Notes: generated by a model from the sequence alone, not told the origin. A DNA stretch of 64,000 nucleotides from JAJFIE01 sp964344255 (GCA_964344255.1 CAYFMQ010000007.1:62001-126000), one strand, 5' to 3'. Positions 29,372 to 37,709 are shown, numbered from the stretch's first letter. A program made the numbers and translations.

Positions 29372-29675
29372 TGTATTTACTCCCGTTCAGGACGACATTT
29401 CGTCACTTACGTACGAAGCAAACAGCATGCCAAATCATGCCATCATGAGATTCTGGAAAAGAATCGTTTAATTTCAATAAATAAGACCGTTAATCTAACA
29501 ACACTTAAACTGGCAAACAGGCTGTAATTTGGGAAAAACAGGGCGGTAAAAGACTAAAAAGAGGAAAAATTGTCCTCAAGCAGCGAGATTTTAAAACATC
29601 CTGTCAGGTAATAGTCAGACAACCTTGTTAGTGATACATATGTACAGGGGTATGTTTGCTGCGAGAGACTAAATC
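29372..29675. other. AT-rich intergenic region upstream of the receiver/Hpt pair
   Basis: No gene is visible in these 304 bases. They are distinctly AT-rich compared with their surroundings and contain the 10-bp palindrome TACATATGTA at 29635-29644, 32 bases before the receiver gene. Promoters for both flanking genes are expected here. Confidence 0.5.
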
Positions 29676-30173
29676 ATGGGGAACTATAATTTCAGCGATA
29701 TGTCTGTCCTCGTTTGCGATGACAGCTTTTACATCCGCTCACTCGTTAAGACCTTTCTGGCAGGTTTTGGCGTAAAAAATGAAAACCTTACTGAAGCGGA
29801 CAATGCGCACGATGGCTTCACCCAATTCGTCGATGAAGATCCGGACCTGATCATCACGGACTGGAATATGAATGAAACGAGCGGGTTGAGCCTTGTGCAT
29901 CTCATCCGCTGGAGCGAGAAATCGCCCAATCCGTTCGTACCGATCATCATGCTCACCGGGTACACGGAACTGGACCGTATCAAACAGGCACGGGATTCGG
30001 GGATATCCGGATACCTGGCGAAGCCCGTTAAGGCGACAAGCCTGTACAAGCAACTCTGTCAAACTGTGAATGACCGGCGGAACTTCATCCGCTTTGAGAA
30101 TTTCTTCGGCCCCGATCGCCGGGTCAGGAAAAATAAGGAATTTACAGGGCATGACCGCAGGCAGGCGGCCTGA
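29676..30173 (+). CDS. Single-domain response regulator (CheY-like) with PDRR tail
   Basis: The 165-residue protein is one receiver domain plus a basic tail. The acidic pocket is Asp15-Asp16, the phospho-acceptor Asp62 (in IITDWNMNETSG), Thr94 and Lys116. The tail FFGPDRRVRKNKEF with a second HDRRQ is a hallmark of a group of alphaproteobacterial CheY-like proteins. There is no output domain, so it must signal by protein contact. The next gene, 32 bases on, encodes an Hpt-like protein, making a likely phosphorelay pair. Confidence 0.9.
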   Translation: MGNYNFSDMSVLVCDDSFYIRSLVKTFLAGFGVKNENLTEADNAHDGFTQFVDEDPDLIITDWNMNETSGLSLVHLIRWSEKSPNPFVPIIMLTGYTELDRIKQARDSGISGYLAKPVKATSLYKQLCQTVNDRRNFIRFENFFGPDRRVRKNKEFTGHDRRQAA

Positions 30174-30205
30174 TTTCGGCTTCTCCTCCAAAGATAGTTC
30201 CAAGC

Positions 30206-30682
30206 ATGTCTTCGAAACCGAAAAACAAATATGAGGTAAAGCCCCCACGTTTTCTGGGCGACAAGATACCCAAATCGGGAGGCCCAAGCCCGCAGGAAGC
30301 CATCGCGAAAGCGCTTAAGCTTAGTGCGGAGCTGATGGATCAGTATCAGGGGTGGGTTGTCGATGACCTGCAAGCCCTTTGGCATGAGTGCGCATCAATC
30401 AAGCCAGGCGGCAAGGATGAACAGCTTAAACTCCGCAAACTGTATGATATGTCCCACGACATCCGCGGTCACGGCGGGTCCTTCGGGTATTCCCTGGTAT
30501 CCATCCTGGGCGATTCGCTTTGCAAGTACCTGGACACAAGGAAATCGCTGGATTCCCAGTCCCTGGACATCATCAAACTCCACATCCTCGCCATGAAAGC
30601 CGTCTTTAACCAGAACCTGAAAGGCGACCAGCCGGAACTGGCGCAACAGCTTACGGAATTGTTGGCACTCCTCAGGTCATAA
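30206..30682 (+). CDS. Histidine phosphotransfer (Hpt)-like protein
   Basis: A helical 158-residue protein with the Hpt core at about 80-125: LYDMSHDIRGHGGSFGYSL, where His84 sits in the HxxRG position of the phospho-acceptor (family form HxLKG). The N-terminus is basic and probably flexible (SSKPKNKYEVKPPRFLGDK). It directly follows the receiver gene on the same strand, so the two probably exchange phosphate. No histidine kinase is adjacent. Residue numbering of the active histidine is my reading. Confidence 0.75.
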   Translation: MSSKPKNKYEVKPPRFLGDKIPKSGGPSPQEAIAKALKLSAELMDQYQGWVVDDLQALWHECASIKPGGKDEQLKLRKLYDMSHDIRGHGGSFGYSLVSILGDSLCKYLDTRKSLDSQSLDIIKLHILAMKAVFNQNLKGDQPELAQQLTELLALLRS

Positions 30683-30767
30683 CTAATTCACCAATTTTCC
30701 TATCCAGGGCTCGCCTCAAACCGCCTCTCGGTGTAGCGTCCTATGGGAGAACATTGCTGAAACGGTA

Positions 30768-32441
30768 ATGGACGCTGAAACGTTGATACAATCGGAGCAG
30801 ACAGGTCTGGATGCCTGGTCGAGGGCGGATGTCTTTCCTGAACAGGAACTGCCGGATTCCACCAGCCTGATCGAGGCAGGGCGGAAACGGGCGGCTGGCG
30901 TCTCTGTCGGTTCCTCGCCGTTTCTCGAAAACCACAAAGTCACATCGGAAATCCAGTTCAAGGAGCGATGCATGGCCGACGGCACGGTCATGCTGCACGC
31001 CCAGATCGGATTCCGCGATCTGGAAAAATCCCGCCGCGCCTATGCCGAAATCCATGAAACGCTCGACCGCCAGGGCAGCCGGGTGGACCGTTACGGTATC
31101 TGCCTCGACTGGTCCATGGGATACCCGCCCGGCAAGCGAAGAAGTGGATACCAGGGAACCGGGTTGATCCTGGAAACCCCGGATGAGTTCCGCAACCTCA
31201 CCGCCATGGCGCCCNNNNNNNNNNNNNNNNNNNNNNNNNNNNNNNNNNNNNNNNNNNNNNNNNNNNNNNNNNNNNNNNNNNNNNNNNNNNNNNNNNNNNN
31301 NNNNNNNNNNNNNNNNNNNNNNCTGGCCTGCGCCCTGGGCGCCGTGCTGCTGGAGCGTCATATCGTCGAGAACCTGATGGGCTGCCGCATGGGACACTGT
31401 TACGGCCATACCTTCTCTGATCCCGTATCCCGCTGGGCCATGCAGCGCGCGATCGCCAAGATCGGCGGCGGCCCCGGCACCATGGTCTATGGTAACACGA
31501 CGGCCTATGGCGGCAATATTCCGGAGAACTACGCCGCACTCGCCGCCTCCGGCATCGACATCATGGCGCAAAAGCGGCTGCCGACGGGCCACGCCGTCAA
31601 TCCGGTTCCCGTCACCGAGGCCGTGCGCATCCCCGATGTTGACGAAATCATCGACGCCAACCTGTTCGCCAACCGCATGATCGAACGCTCTGGTCAAGCC
31701 CTGGACCTGTATGACGAAGAACGGGCCGACCAGGTCACGGGCCGGCTGGTGGAAGCCGCCCGGCAATTCACGGACAATGTGCTCAAGGCCTTTGAGGAAC
31801 GCGACATCGATACCCGGAATCCGCTGGAAATGCTGCTCGCCCTCAAGCGCCTCGGCGCCCGGCGGCTGGAAATCCTCTACGGCCCCGGCGCAACCGAACC
31901 GGGCTCACCATCGGGCCGCAAAGCCGTTGTCGAGACGCCCGTGATTGCCGAGTTGAACGCCCAGGCCGGCAAGATTCTCGAACGGACGGTTTCCTTTGCC
32001 GATGCGCTTCGCAGGTCACCCCCCTGTATCTGCGTCGCCACGACGGATGTCCACGAATACGGCAAGGTATTGCTCGAAAAGGTTCTGGGCGAACTGGACG
32101 CTCGCCTTGTCGACGCCGGTGTCAGCGTCGACGCCGACGTCCTGTGCCGGCAGGCGCTGGAAACAAACGCCGACGCCATCGCCATCAGCACCTATAACGG
32201 CATCGCCCTCGGCTTCCTCACCAGCTTACGCGAAGAAATGTCTAACCAAGGCTTAGATATTCCGGTGTTCATCGGTGGCAAGCTCAACCAAGTCCCGGCG
32301 GACAGCAACTCCAGCCTGCCGGTGGATGTCACCGCTGAACTGGCGGGTCTCGGCGCGCATCCTTGCTCGACCATCGAAGACATGATCGAAAGCCTCGCAA
32401 GCGCCCTCGATCTAAAAGCCATGGCAACATCCAACAGTTAG
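30768..32441 (+). CDS. Cobalamin-dependent mutase-like enzyme (barrel plus C-terminal B12-binding domain), interrupted by a gap
   Basis: The last 130 residues are a B12-binding domain. TDVHEYG gives Asp427-x-His429-x-x-Gly432, the DxHxxG motif whose His coordinates cobalt, and IGGKLNQ gives the later GG. This part resembles the small subunit of glutamate mutase. The long N-terminal part (RYGICLDWSMGYPPGKRR, MVYGNTTAYGGN, GHAVNPVPVTEAVRIPD) should be the catalytic barrel, but it does not match the glutamate mutase large subunit as I remember it. The reaction is therefore open: a carbon-skeleton rearrangement is the best inference. A 108-base N run hides part of the barrel. An internal ATG at 30972 has AAGGAG upstream and is an alternative start. 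Confidence 0.7.
   Translation: MDAETLIQSEQTGLDAWSRADVFPEQELPDSTSLIEAGRKRAAGVSVGSSPFLENHKVTSEIQFKERCMADGTVMLHAQIGFRDLEKSRRAYAEIHETLDRQGSRVDRYGICLDWSMGYPPGKRRSGYQGTGLILETPDEFRNLTAMAPXXXXXXXXXXXXXXXXXXXXXXXXXXXXXXXXXXXXLACALGAVLLERHIVENLMGCRMGHCYGHTFSDPVSRWAMQRAIAKIGGGPGTMVYGNTTAYGGNIPENYAALAASGIDIMAQKRLPTGHAVNPVPVTEAVRIPDVDEIIDANLFANRMIERSGQALDLYDEERADQVTGRLVEAARQFTDNVLKAFEERDIDTRNPLEMLLALKRLGARRLEILYGPGATEPGSPSGRKAVVETPVIAELNAQAGKILERTVSFADALRRSPPCICVATTDVHEYGKVLLEKVLGELDARLVDAGVSVDADVLCRQALETNADAIAISTYNGIALGFLTSLREEMSNQGLDIPVFIGGKLNQVPADSNSSLPVDVTAELAGLGAHPCSTIEDMIESLASALDLKAMATSNS
31215..31322. other. Assembly gap (108 N) inside the B12 enzyme
   Basis: Unknown bases in the middle of the barrel domain. 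The frame is open on both sides and consistent with a multiple of three, but the true length is not certain. Confidence 0.97.
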
Positions 32442-32452
32442 GGAGCCCGGAA

Positions 32453-33205
32453 ATGCGTCTTGGTATCATCGGTGTCGGACACCTGGCCGGCTATCTGGTC
32501 GACGGCCTGATGAAGGCGGAAAACCCGCCCGGCATCGTCCTTTCGCCGCGCGGCGTGGACAATACCCGTCGCCTGGCCGAACTTTACGCGGAAGTGGTCG
32601 AACGCTCCGATGCCGTTCTGCTGGCGACCCGGCCCATGGATTTGCTCGACGCTGTCAGTGGCCTGCCCTGGCGGGAGGGCCAGACAGCCATCTCCGTCGC
32701 CGCCGGCGTCGCCATGAGCGGCCTTGAAGAAGCCGTTACCCCGGCGACCGCCGTCCGCACCCTGCCCGTTACCGCCGCCCGCATCGGTGAAAGCCCGACC
32801 TGCCTCTATCCGGAAAATGCCGTCGCCCGTCGGGTCTTCGAGAAAGTCGGCAGCGTCCATGTCTTCGACAACGAAGGCGACTTCGATCTCGGCAGCATGC
32901 AGGGCGTCATCTACAGCGTGTTCCACGCCGGCATCAAGGCCGCCACCGACTGGTACGAGGCCAACGGCCTCGATCCGGACACGGCCCGGAAACTGAGCGC
33001 CCACGCCTTCCGCGCTACCTGCGGCATGGTGCTGGACAACCCCGAGCAGGACTTGGGCGACATGATGGCGGAATACGCCACGGAAGGCAGCCTGACCCGC
33101 ATCACGCTTGAAAACCTCGAAGCGAACGGCGGGCTTTCCGCCTGGCACAAGGCGCTCGACGCCGCCTACAAACGGTGCCTCGAAATCAACCGCTCGACGC
33201 AATAA
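32453..33205 (+). CDS. Pyrroline-5-carboxylate-reductase-like NAD(P)-dependent oxidoreductase
   Basis: A 250-residue protein with a Rossmann start (MRLGIIGVGHLAGYLVDGL) and the SVAAGVAMSGLEEAV segment shared with ProC, followed by a helical dimerisation domain. The usual ProC residues MPNTP and the C-terminal PGGTT are replaced by LPVTA and TEGSLT, so it is probably not a proline biosynthesis enzyme. It may reduce another imine or oxo compound. GGGAG about eight bases upstream selects the ATG at 32453. It starts 11 bases after the B12 enzyme and precedes the aldehyde oxidoreductase, which suggests one pathway. Confidence 0.75.
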   Translation: MRLGIIGVGHLAGYLVDGLMKAENPPGIVLSPRGVDNTRRLAELYAEVVERSDAVLLATRPMDLLDAVSGLPWREGQTAISVAAGVAMSGLEEAVTPATAVRTLPVTAARIGESPTCLYPENAVARRVFEKVGSVHVFDNEGDFDLGSMQGVIYSVFHAGIKAATDWYEANGLDPDTARKLSAHAFRATCGMVLDNPEQDLGDMMAEYATEGSLTRITLENLEANGGLSAWHKALDAAYKRCLEINRSTQ

Positions 33206-33301
33206 AAATATCGGTTTTCAGGCATTGACCCGCCCCCATACGCAACCCAATATCCAAGGTTCAAACTCGGATAGATAAACCAGCCCCGGGGAGACAGACG
33301 T

Positions 33302-35134
33302 ATGGCGTGGCAAGGAAAAATCCTTCGTGTAAACCTGACCGACGGAACATGCAAAAGCGAACCGCTCAACATGGACTGGGCGGAACAGTTCGTCGGACAG
33401 CGGGGGCTCGCCACGAAATACCTGATGGAGGAAATCGACCCCAAGGTCGACCCCCTGTCGCCGGACAACAAGCTGATCTTCGCTACCGGCCCGTTGACCG
33501 GCACTGTAGCCTCCACCGGCGGGCGGTGGTCCGTGGTCACCAAAGGCGCGCTCACCAATGCCATTGCGTGCTCCAACTCAGGCGGCTTTTTCGGTGGCGA
33601 GCTGAAAACCGCCGGCTGGGACATGATCATCTTCGAGGGCCGCTCGCCGAAACCGGTTTACCTGAACATCAACAACGACAAGGCCGAACTGCTGGACGCC
33701 GAAGATTTCCTCTGGGGCAAGTCCGTGTGGGAGACGGAAGACCTGGTCCGCCGGCGCCACATGGACAACGACATCAAGCTGGCCTCCATCGGGGTCGCGG
33801 GCGAGGAAGGCGTCATGTTCGCCTGCGTCGTCAACGACCGCGACCGCGCCGCCGGGCGTTCCGGCGTCGGCACGGTCATGGGGTCGAAGAACCTGAAGAC
33901 CGTCGCCGTCCGGGGCAGCTCCGGCGTCTCCGTCGAGGACCCGAAGCGCTTCCTGGCGGCCAGCACTCAGGCCAGCGCGAAATTGAATGCAACGGACGAT
34001 CGCGCCCGCCGCGCCGCCATCGGCACCATGGCCATGATGGACGTCAACCAGTCCTGGGGCAGCCTGCCGACCCGCAACTGCCGCGACGTCCAGTTCGAGG
34101 ACGAGGAAAACATCAACGTCGCCGCCATGAAGCGCATCCGCCCCACGGACGGCCGCGCCAACCTGCTCACCAACAAGGCCTGTTTCGCCTGCTCCATCGG
34201 CTGCGCGCGGGTTTCCGTCATCGACCCGACCCACTTCAGCGTCCGGGGCAAGGGCGACACGTACACCAAGGCGGAAGGCGGCCTGGAATACGAAAACGCC
34301 TTCGCGCTTGGGCCCATGTGCGGCGTCGGCGATATCGAGGCCGCGACCTACGCCGCCATGGTCTGCAACGAGCATTCCATGGATCCCATTTCCTTCGGCG
34401 GTACGGTCGCCGCCGCCATGGAGCTGTTTGAGATCGGCGCCATCACCACCGAACACACGGACGGCGTCGAGCTGGTCTTCGGTTCGGCGGAAGCGCTGTG
34501 CTGGGCCGCGGAAGTCACCGGCACGGCCCAGGGTTTCGGCAGGGAACTGGGCCTGGGCTCGAAGCGCCTGTGCAAGAAATACGGCCACCCGGACCTTTCC
34601 ATGACCGTCAAGGGCCAGGAATTCGCCGGTTACGAGCCCCGCGCCATGCAGGGCATGGGCCTCTTGTACGCCACCTCCAACCGCGGCGCCTGCCACCTGC
34701 GCGGCGCCGCCTGGACGGAAGACTATACCGACGTCTCGCCCAAGGGCCGCGCGCCCGTGGTCAAGACTGCCCAGGACGGCATGGCGTTCTACGATTCGAC
34801 CGGGCTCTGCATGTTCGCCCGGGGCGGCATGGGCAACGAGCTGATCGCCGAGCAACTCGACTCAGCTCTTCCCGGCAAGTGGGATGCGGCGCGCATGGAC
34901 GCGACGGGCGAGCGCATCTGGAACCTGGAACGCCAGTTCAACCTCGCCGCCGGCTTCACCGCCGCCGACGACACCCTGCCGAAACGATCCCTGGAGGAAC
35001 CCGCCAATACCGGCGCGGCGGCGGGCAAGGTCAACATGCTGGGCGAGATGCTGCCGGAATACTACGAGGTCCGCGGCTGGACGGCGGACGGCGTGCCGAC
35101 GAAGGATACGCTCAAGCGCCTCGGTCTTAACTGA
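33302..35134 (+). CDS. Aldehyde:ferredoxin oxidoreductase family enzyme (tungsto/molybdopterin)
   Basis: The 610-residue protein begins WQGKILRVNLTDG and contains GRSGVGTVMGSKNLKTVAV, both hallmarks of the AOR family. The [4Fe-4S] ligands are Cys294, Cys297 and Cys301 (CFACSIGC), with Cys503 (STGLCMF) as the fourth. Family members oxidise aldehydes to acids, or run in reverse, using a bis-pterin tungsten cofactor and ferredoxin. No ferredoxin or AorA-type electron subunit is adjacent. GGGGAGA lies about eight bases upstream. Codons are very GC-rich compared with flanking genes. The MoaD-like gene follows by 23 bases. Confidence 0.93.
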   Translation: MAWQGKILRVNLTDGTCKSEPLNMDWAEQFVGQRGLATKYLMEEIDPKVDPLSPDNKLIFATGPLTGTVASTGGRWSVVTKGALTNAIACSNSGGFFGGELKTAGWDMIIFEGRSPKPVYLNINNDKAELLDAEDFLWGKSVWETEDLVRRRHMDNDIKLASIGVAGEEGVMFACVVNDRDRAAGRSGVGTVMGSKNLKTVAVRGSSGVSVEDPKRFLAASTQASAKLNATDDRARRAAIGTMAMMDVNQSWGSLPTRNCRDVQFEDEENINVAAMKRIRPTDGRANLLTNKACFACSIGCARVSVIDPTHFSVRGKGDTYTKAEGGLEYENAFALGPMCGVGDIEAATYAAMVCNEHSMDPISFGGTVAAAMELFEIGAITTEHTDGVELVFGSAEALCWAAEVTGTAQGFGRELGLGSKRLCKKYGHPDLSMTVKGQEFAGYEPRAMQGMGLLYATSNRGACHLRGAAWTEDYTDVSPKGRAPVVKTAQDGMAFYDSTGLCMFARGGMGNELIAEQLDSALPGKWDAARMDATGERIWNLERQFNLAAGFTAADDTLPKRSLEEPANTGAAAGKVNMLGEMLPEYYEVRGWTADGVPTKDTLKRLGLN

Positions 35135-35157
35135 CCTGCTGTGAGGAGCCTAAACCC

Positions 35158-35394
35158 GTGAAGATCGACGTCCGCATCGTTTCCATGCACGGCGACGCCA
35201 ACCGGGAAACCGGCCTGCATGACGTTCCCGACGGGACCACGGTCACCGGCCTGCTGGGCTCGCTCAGCCTGTCCGGCGAGGAAACCTACGCCGTGCTCCT
35301 GAACGACATGCCCGTCGGCCTCGACGAGCGGGAAGAGACCGTGCTTTCCCCCGGCGACAAGGTGACCGTGTTCCCGCCCATTATGGGCGGATAA
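35158..35394 (+). CDS. MoaD/ThiS-like ubiquitin-fold sulfur carrier
   Basis: A 78-residue beta-grasp protein that ends in the Gly-Gly needed for adenylation and thiocarboxylate formation (VFPPIMGG). MoaD-like proteins supply sulfur for molybdopterin, and such a gene is often found beside AOR genes, where it probably helps make or insert the pterin cofactor. The start is GTG at 35158, with GAGGAG upstream. It is 23 bases after the AOR gene, so co-expression is almost certain. No MoaE or MoeB partner is adjacent. Confidence 0.85.
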   Translation: MKIDVRIVSMHGDANRETGLHDVPDGTTVTGLLGSLSLSGEETYAVLLNDMPVGLDEREETVLSPGDKVTVFPPIMGG

Positions 35395-35476
35395 GTATCA
35401 TCGGCCTTTGCCCTACTCGCGCCATGATTGTCCTTTTTAGTTGCGGACAGTACCGCAACAAAATTCGTACAACTAC

Positions 35477-35872
35477 ATGGCCCACATCAATCCCGACCTG
35501 ACTTATCCTGTTCAAGAAGCCGCCTTCGAAAGAGCCTATGCCGACTGGCGGGCGTTGCGGGAACGCTTCAGCCGTTTGATGGATGCCGGTAACCGGCTGT
35601 ACGGTTTTCCCGCCTGCGTTACCTCAACCGATACCCTCGTTAGCGCGATTGAAAGGGAGATCGAAGATGCGGAAGTTTCCCTGGAAGACGCCATCCACCG
35701 GATCATCGAAGCCGGGAACACCGACTATGCCGATATCGATTCCCGCGATGTCGGGCGCATCCTGGAAGTTCTCGAAAGCGATCTGCGACTCCGCCTGCTG
35801 ATCGAAACCGACGATCCGGCGCTGAAACTCCTGAGGCTCACCCGGTCGGCCCTATTCCGAAGCAGGGTATAA
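35477..35872 (+). CDS. Helical hypothetical protein
   Basis: A 131-residue, mostly helical, acidic protein starting MAHINPDLTYPVQEAAFERAY. No family is recognised and no catalytic motif is seen. The start is uncertain: the ATG at 35477 has a poor ribosome site, and a TTG at 35441 would add 12 residues. It lies 82 bases after the MoaD-like gene in the same direction, so it may belong to the same transcript, but it could equally be independent. It is followed by a repeat-bearing gene desert. Confidence 0.55.
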   Translation: MAHINPDLTYPVQEAAFERAYADWRALRERFSRLMDAGNRLYGFPACVTSTDTLVSAIEREIEDAEVSLEDAIHRIIEAGNTDYADIDSRDVGRILEVLESDLRLRLLIETDDPALKLLRLTRSALFRSRV

Positions 35873-35917
35873 ATTGCCTGATTCCTCCAAGATAAGACTT
35901 TCTCTATGCGGATAGTC

Positions 35918-35944
35918 CTGGACCCCCGCCTTCGCGGGGGTGAC
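35918..35944 (-). repeat. Palindromic dispersed repeat, copy 1
   Basis: Read on the minus strand this 27-mer has the form GTCA-CCCCCGC-GAAG-GCGGGGG-TCCAG: a hairpin with flanking GTCA and TCCAG. It is the same family as copies 2 and 3, in inverse orientation and with compensating stem changes (C:G instead of T:A pairs). Confidence 0.8.
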
Positions 35945-35965
35945 AGCTGGACAAATTCGGAACTT

Positions 35966-35992
35966 GTCATTCCCGCGCAGGCGGGAATCCAG
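35966..35992 (+). repeat. Palindromic dispersed repeat, copy 2
   Basis: A 27-mer of the form GTCA-TTCCCGC-GCAG-GCGGGAA-TCCAG. It is identical to copy 3 and 21 bases after copy 1. Such GTCATTCCCGC elements are scattered in many proteobacterial genomes. Confidence 0.85.
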
Positions 35993-36041
35993 TCTGTTTT
36001 TGATTCGCACATCGTCGTCGCTTCGCTCGGGCTGCGCTCTA

Positions 36042-36068
36042 GTCATTCCCGCGCAGGCGGGAATCCAG
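36042..36068 (+). repeat. Palindromic dispersed repeat, copy 3
   Basis: Identical over 27 bases to copy 2, in the same orientation, 49 bases further on. Confidence 0.85.
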
Positions 36069-36145
36069 ACCGATATATCAGGCCCAAACCGCCGGTTCCG
36101 GGTAGGGTAAACCCACCCGGGCTAAGCTATTGAAATTCAACAAAA

Positions 36146-36248
36146 TGTAGACATTTGTCTACTTTTGTAGACTCATGCTTTTCCTACCCTTCTGGTTATG
36201 TAACGATTCCAAGGACTTAAGGTCGGAATTTTCCATAATAATGTAGAC
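36146..36248. promoter_or_regulatory. Cluster of TGTAGAC motifs, one in a palindrome
   Basis: GTAGACA-TT-TGTCTAC at 36147-36162 is a perfect inverted repeat with 7-bp arms. The half-site TGTAGAC recurs at 36166-36172 and 36242-36248. The arrangement resembles a dimeric repressor operator with extra half-sites. No regulator gene is recognised next to it. Confidence 0.4.
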
Positions 36249-36554
36249 TTTTGTAACGCGACCTCATCATTTTCCCAGAAATCACCGCACCTGGCTGAAC
36301 CCGGCTCAGATACGGTCTTAAAATGATCATATGCGGGCATACGAAATCACCTCGATAGACGTATTCACCATGTCAAAGAGCATAAAATTAAACTAGGAAT
36401 ATATGCATAATTTATGTCTTTTGTCAAGTTGTAAAATTACACCACGAATTTGTAGGCAACCCGGGAATTTAACTTATACCACCCCGTTTGGTGTTTCCCC
36501 TACCGCCGCATCTGATGGTAAAAACAAACCCTCAACGGGAAACCAACGGACCCC

Positions 36555-37709
36555 ATGACCAAGACCGAAGATGATCTCCAACGCCTCAGGGATGACGCCT
36601 CCGCCCTCAACGTGGACGGGCGGCATGGGGAGGCGCTCGCGCTGTACGACGAACTTGTGGCCAAGGCGCAGGACAGTGCGCCGGACGTGGCGCCCTGGCA
36701 CAACGAGCGCGCGGCGGTGCTCCGGAACATGGGCCGCATCGCCGAAGCGCAAATGGCGTGTGAGACCGCGCTCGATCTCGATCCCGGCCTTGCCGAAGCT
36801 CACGTCAACATGGCCGGCCTGTTGCTGTGCCAGGGGCGCTACCGGGAGGGCTTCCGGGAATACGAATGGCGGCTGAAGGTGCCCGGGTGTTCCGTTCCGG
36901 CCCTGGGTTTGCGCGCGCCCCTGTGGGACGGCGGGTCCGCACCGGACAAATGCCTGCTGGTGGTGGCGGAACAGGGCCTCGGCGACACCGTCCAGTTCAT
37001 CCGCTTCCTTGAAAAAGCCAGAAGCCGGGTTGGCCGCCTGGTCGTGGTGGTGCAGACGGCGTTGAACGAGCTTTGCCAAGGCGTGGCCGGCGCAGACGAG
37101 GTGGTGGGCAGCGGCGAGATGCTGCCGCCTCATGATCTAAAAATATCCCTCCTCAGCCTGCCCCACCTGCTGCGGACCAGCCTGGCGACCCTGCCCGCGC
37201 CGGTTCAGTACCTGGATGTGGCGGAGGCCGCGCCGCTGGAGGGGGACGGCCTCAGGATCGGCATCAGCTGGCAGGGCAATCCTGACGGTGTCGGCGATCG
37301 GGGGCGCTCCTGTCCCCTGGAGGCCTTCAAGGCGGTGCTGGGGCTGTCGGGCGCGCGGTTCTACTCGCTGCAGAAGAATTTCGGACTGGAACAACTGGCC
37401 GCCTTCCCCGGAATCGAGGACCTGGGCAGCCGGTGTGATACCTTCGCCGATACGGCGGCCTGCATGAAATCCCTCGACCTGATCCTGACGACCGATACGG
37501 CGGTGGCCCACGTCGCCGGCGCCCTGGGGCGGCCGACCTGGGTGCTGCTCAAGCATTCGCCGACCTGGCGCTGGCTCAGGGAGCGCACAGACAGCCCCTG
37601 GTATCCGAGCATGCGGCTGTTCAGAAAGGGTGAGTCCGAAAACTGGGAATCCGTGCTAGAAAGGGTGGCGGAAAACCTGAAGGAAAACCTTGAAGAACAC
37701 GGTCAATAA
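36555..37709 (+). CDS. TPR protein with glycosyltransferase-9-like C-terminal domain
   Basis: The 384-residue protein starts with tetratricopeptide repeats (about 10-110: DGRHGEALALYDELV, MGRIAEAQMACETALDLDPGLAEAHVNMA). It ends with a domain like ADP-heptose:LPS heptosyltransferases, seen in VAEQGLGDTVQFIRF and LILTTDTAVAHVAGALGRPTWVLL, then SPWYPSMRLFRK. In Alphaproteobacteria such TPR fusions are common, and their sugar targets are mostly unknown. There is no signal peptide. The start ATG at 36555 has only a weak ribosome site. Codon use is GC-rich like the AOR gene. The next gene is 15 bases on. Confidence 0.82.
   Translation: MTKTEDDLQRLRDDASALNVDGRHGEALALYDELVAKAQDSAPDVAPWHNERAAVLRNMGRIAEAQMACETALDLDPGLAEAHVNMAGLLLCQGRYREGFREYEWRLKVPGCSVPALGLRAPLWDGGSAPDKCLLVVAEQGLGDTVQFIRFLEKARSRVGRLVVVVQTALNELCQGVAGADEVVGSGEMLPPHDLKISLLSLPHLLRTSLATLPAPVQYLDVAEAAPLEGDGLRIGISWQGNPDGVGDRGRSCPLEAFKAVLGLSGARFYSLQKNFGLEQLAAFPGIEDLGSRCDTFADTAACMKSLDLILTTDTAVAHVAGALGRPTWVLLKHSPTWRWLRERTDSPWYPSMRLFRKGESENWESVLERVAENLKENLEEHGQ

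Larger units (their letters stand above)
35873..36554. other. 682-base gene-poor region
   Basis: No convincing gene is present. The first 200 bases hold three copies of a palindromic dispersed repeat (listed separately). The rest is AT-rich and contains several TGTAGAC motifs, the 8-bp palindrome TATGCATA, and only short open frames of under 60 codons. It separates the GC-rich B12/AOR genes from the equally GC-rich glycosyltransferase gene, so it could be the scar of an insertion or a former gene. Confidence 0.6.

Noticed and set aside
30683..30767. Cobalamin riboswitch before the B12 enzyme
   Set aside because: I looked for the B12 box and found no match in these 85 bases.
33578..34855. A 425-codon open frame on the minus strand
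   Set aside because: Antisense to the AOR gene; very GC-rich sequence leaves few stop codons.
35918..36068. Possible CRISPR array
   Set aside because: Only three repeat units with uneven spacing (21 and 49 bases), one inverted, and no cas genes. They fit palindromic dispersed repeats.
35906..36133. A 75-codon open frame (VIPAQAGIQ-type peptide)
   Set aside because: It is made of two dispersed palindromic repeats read in frame. Such peptides are a well-known false gene call.
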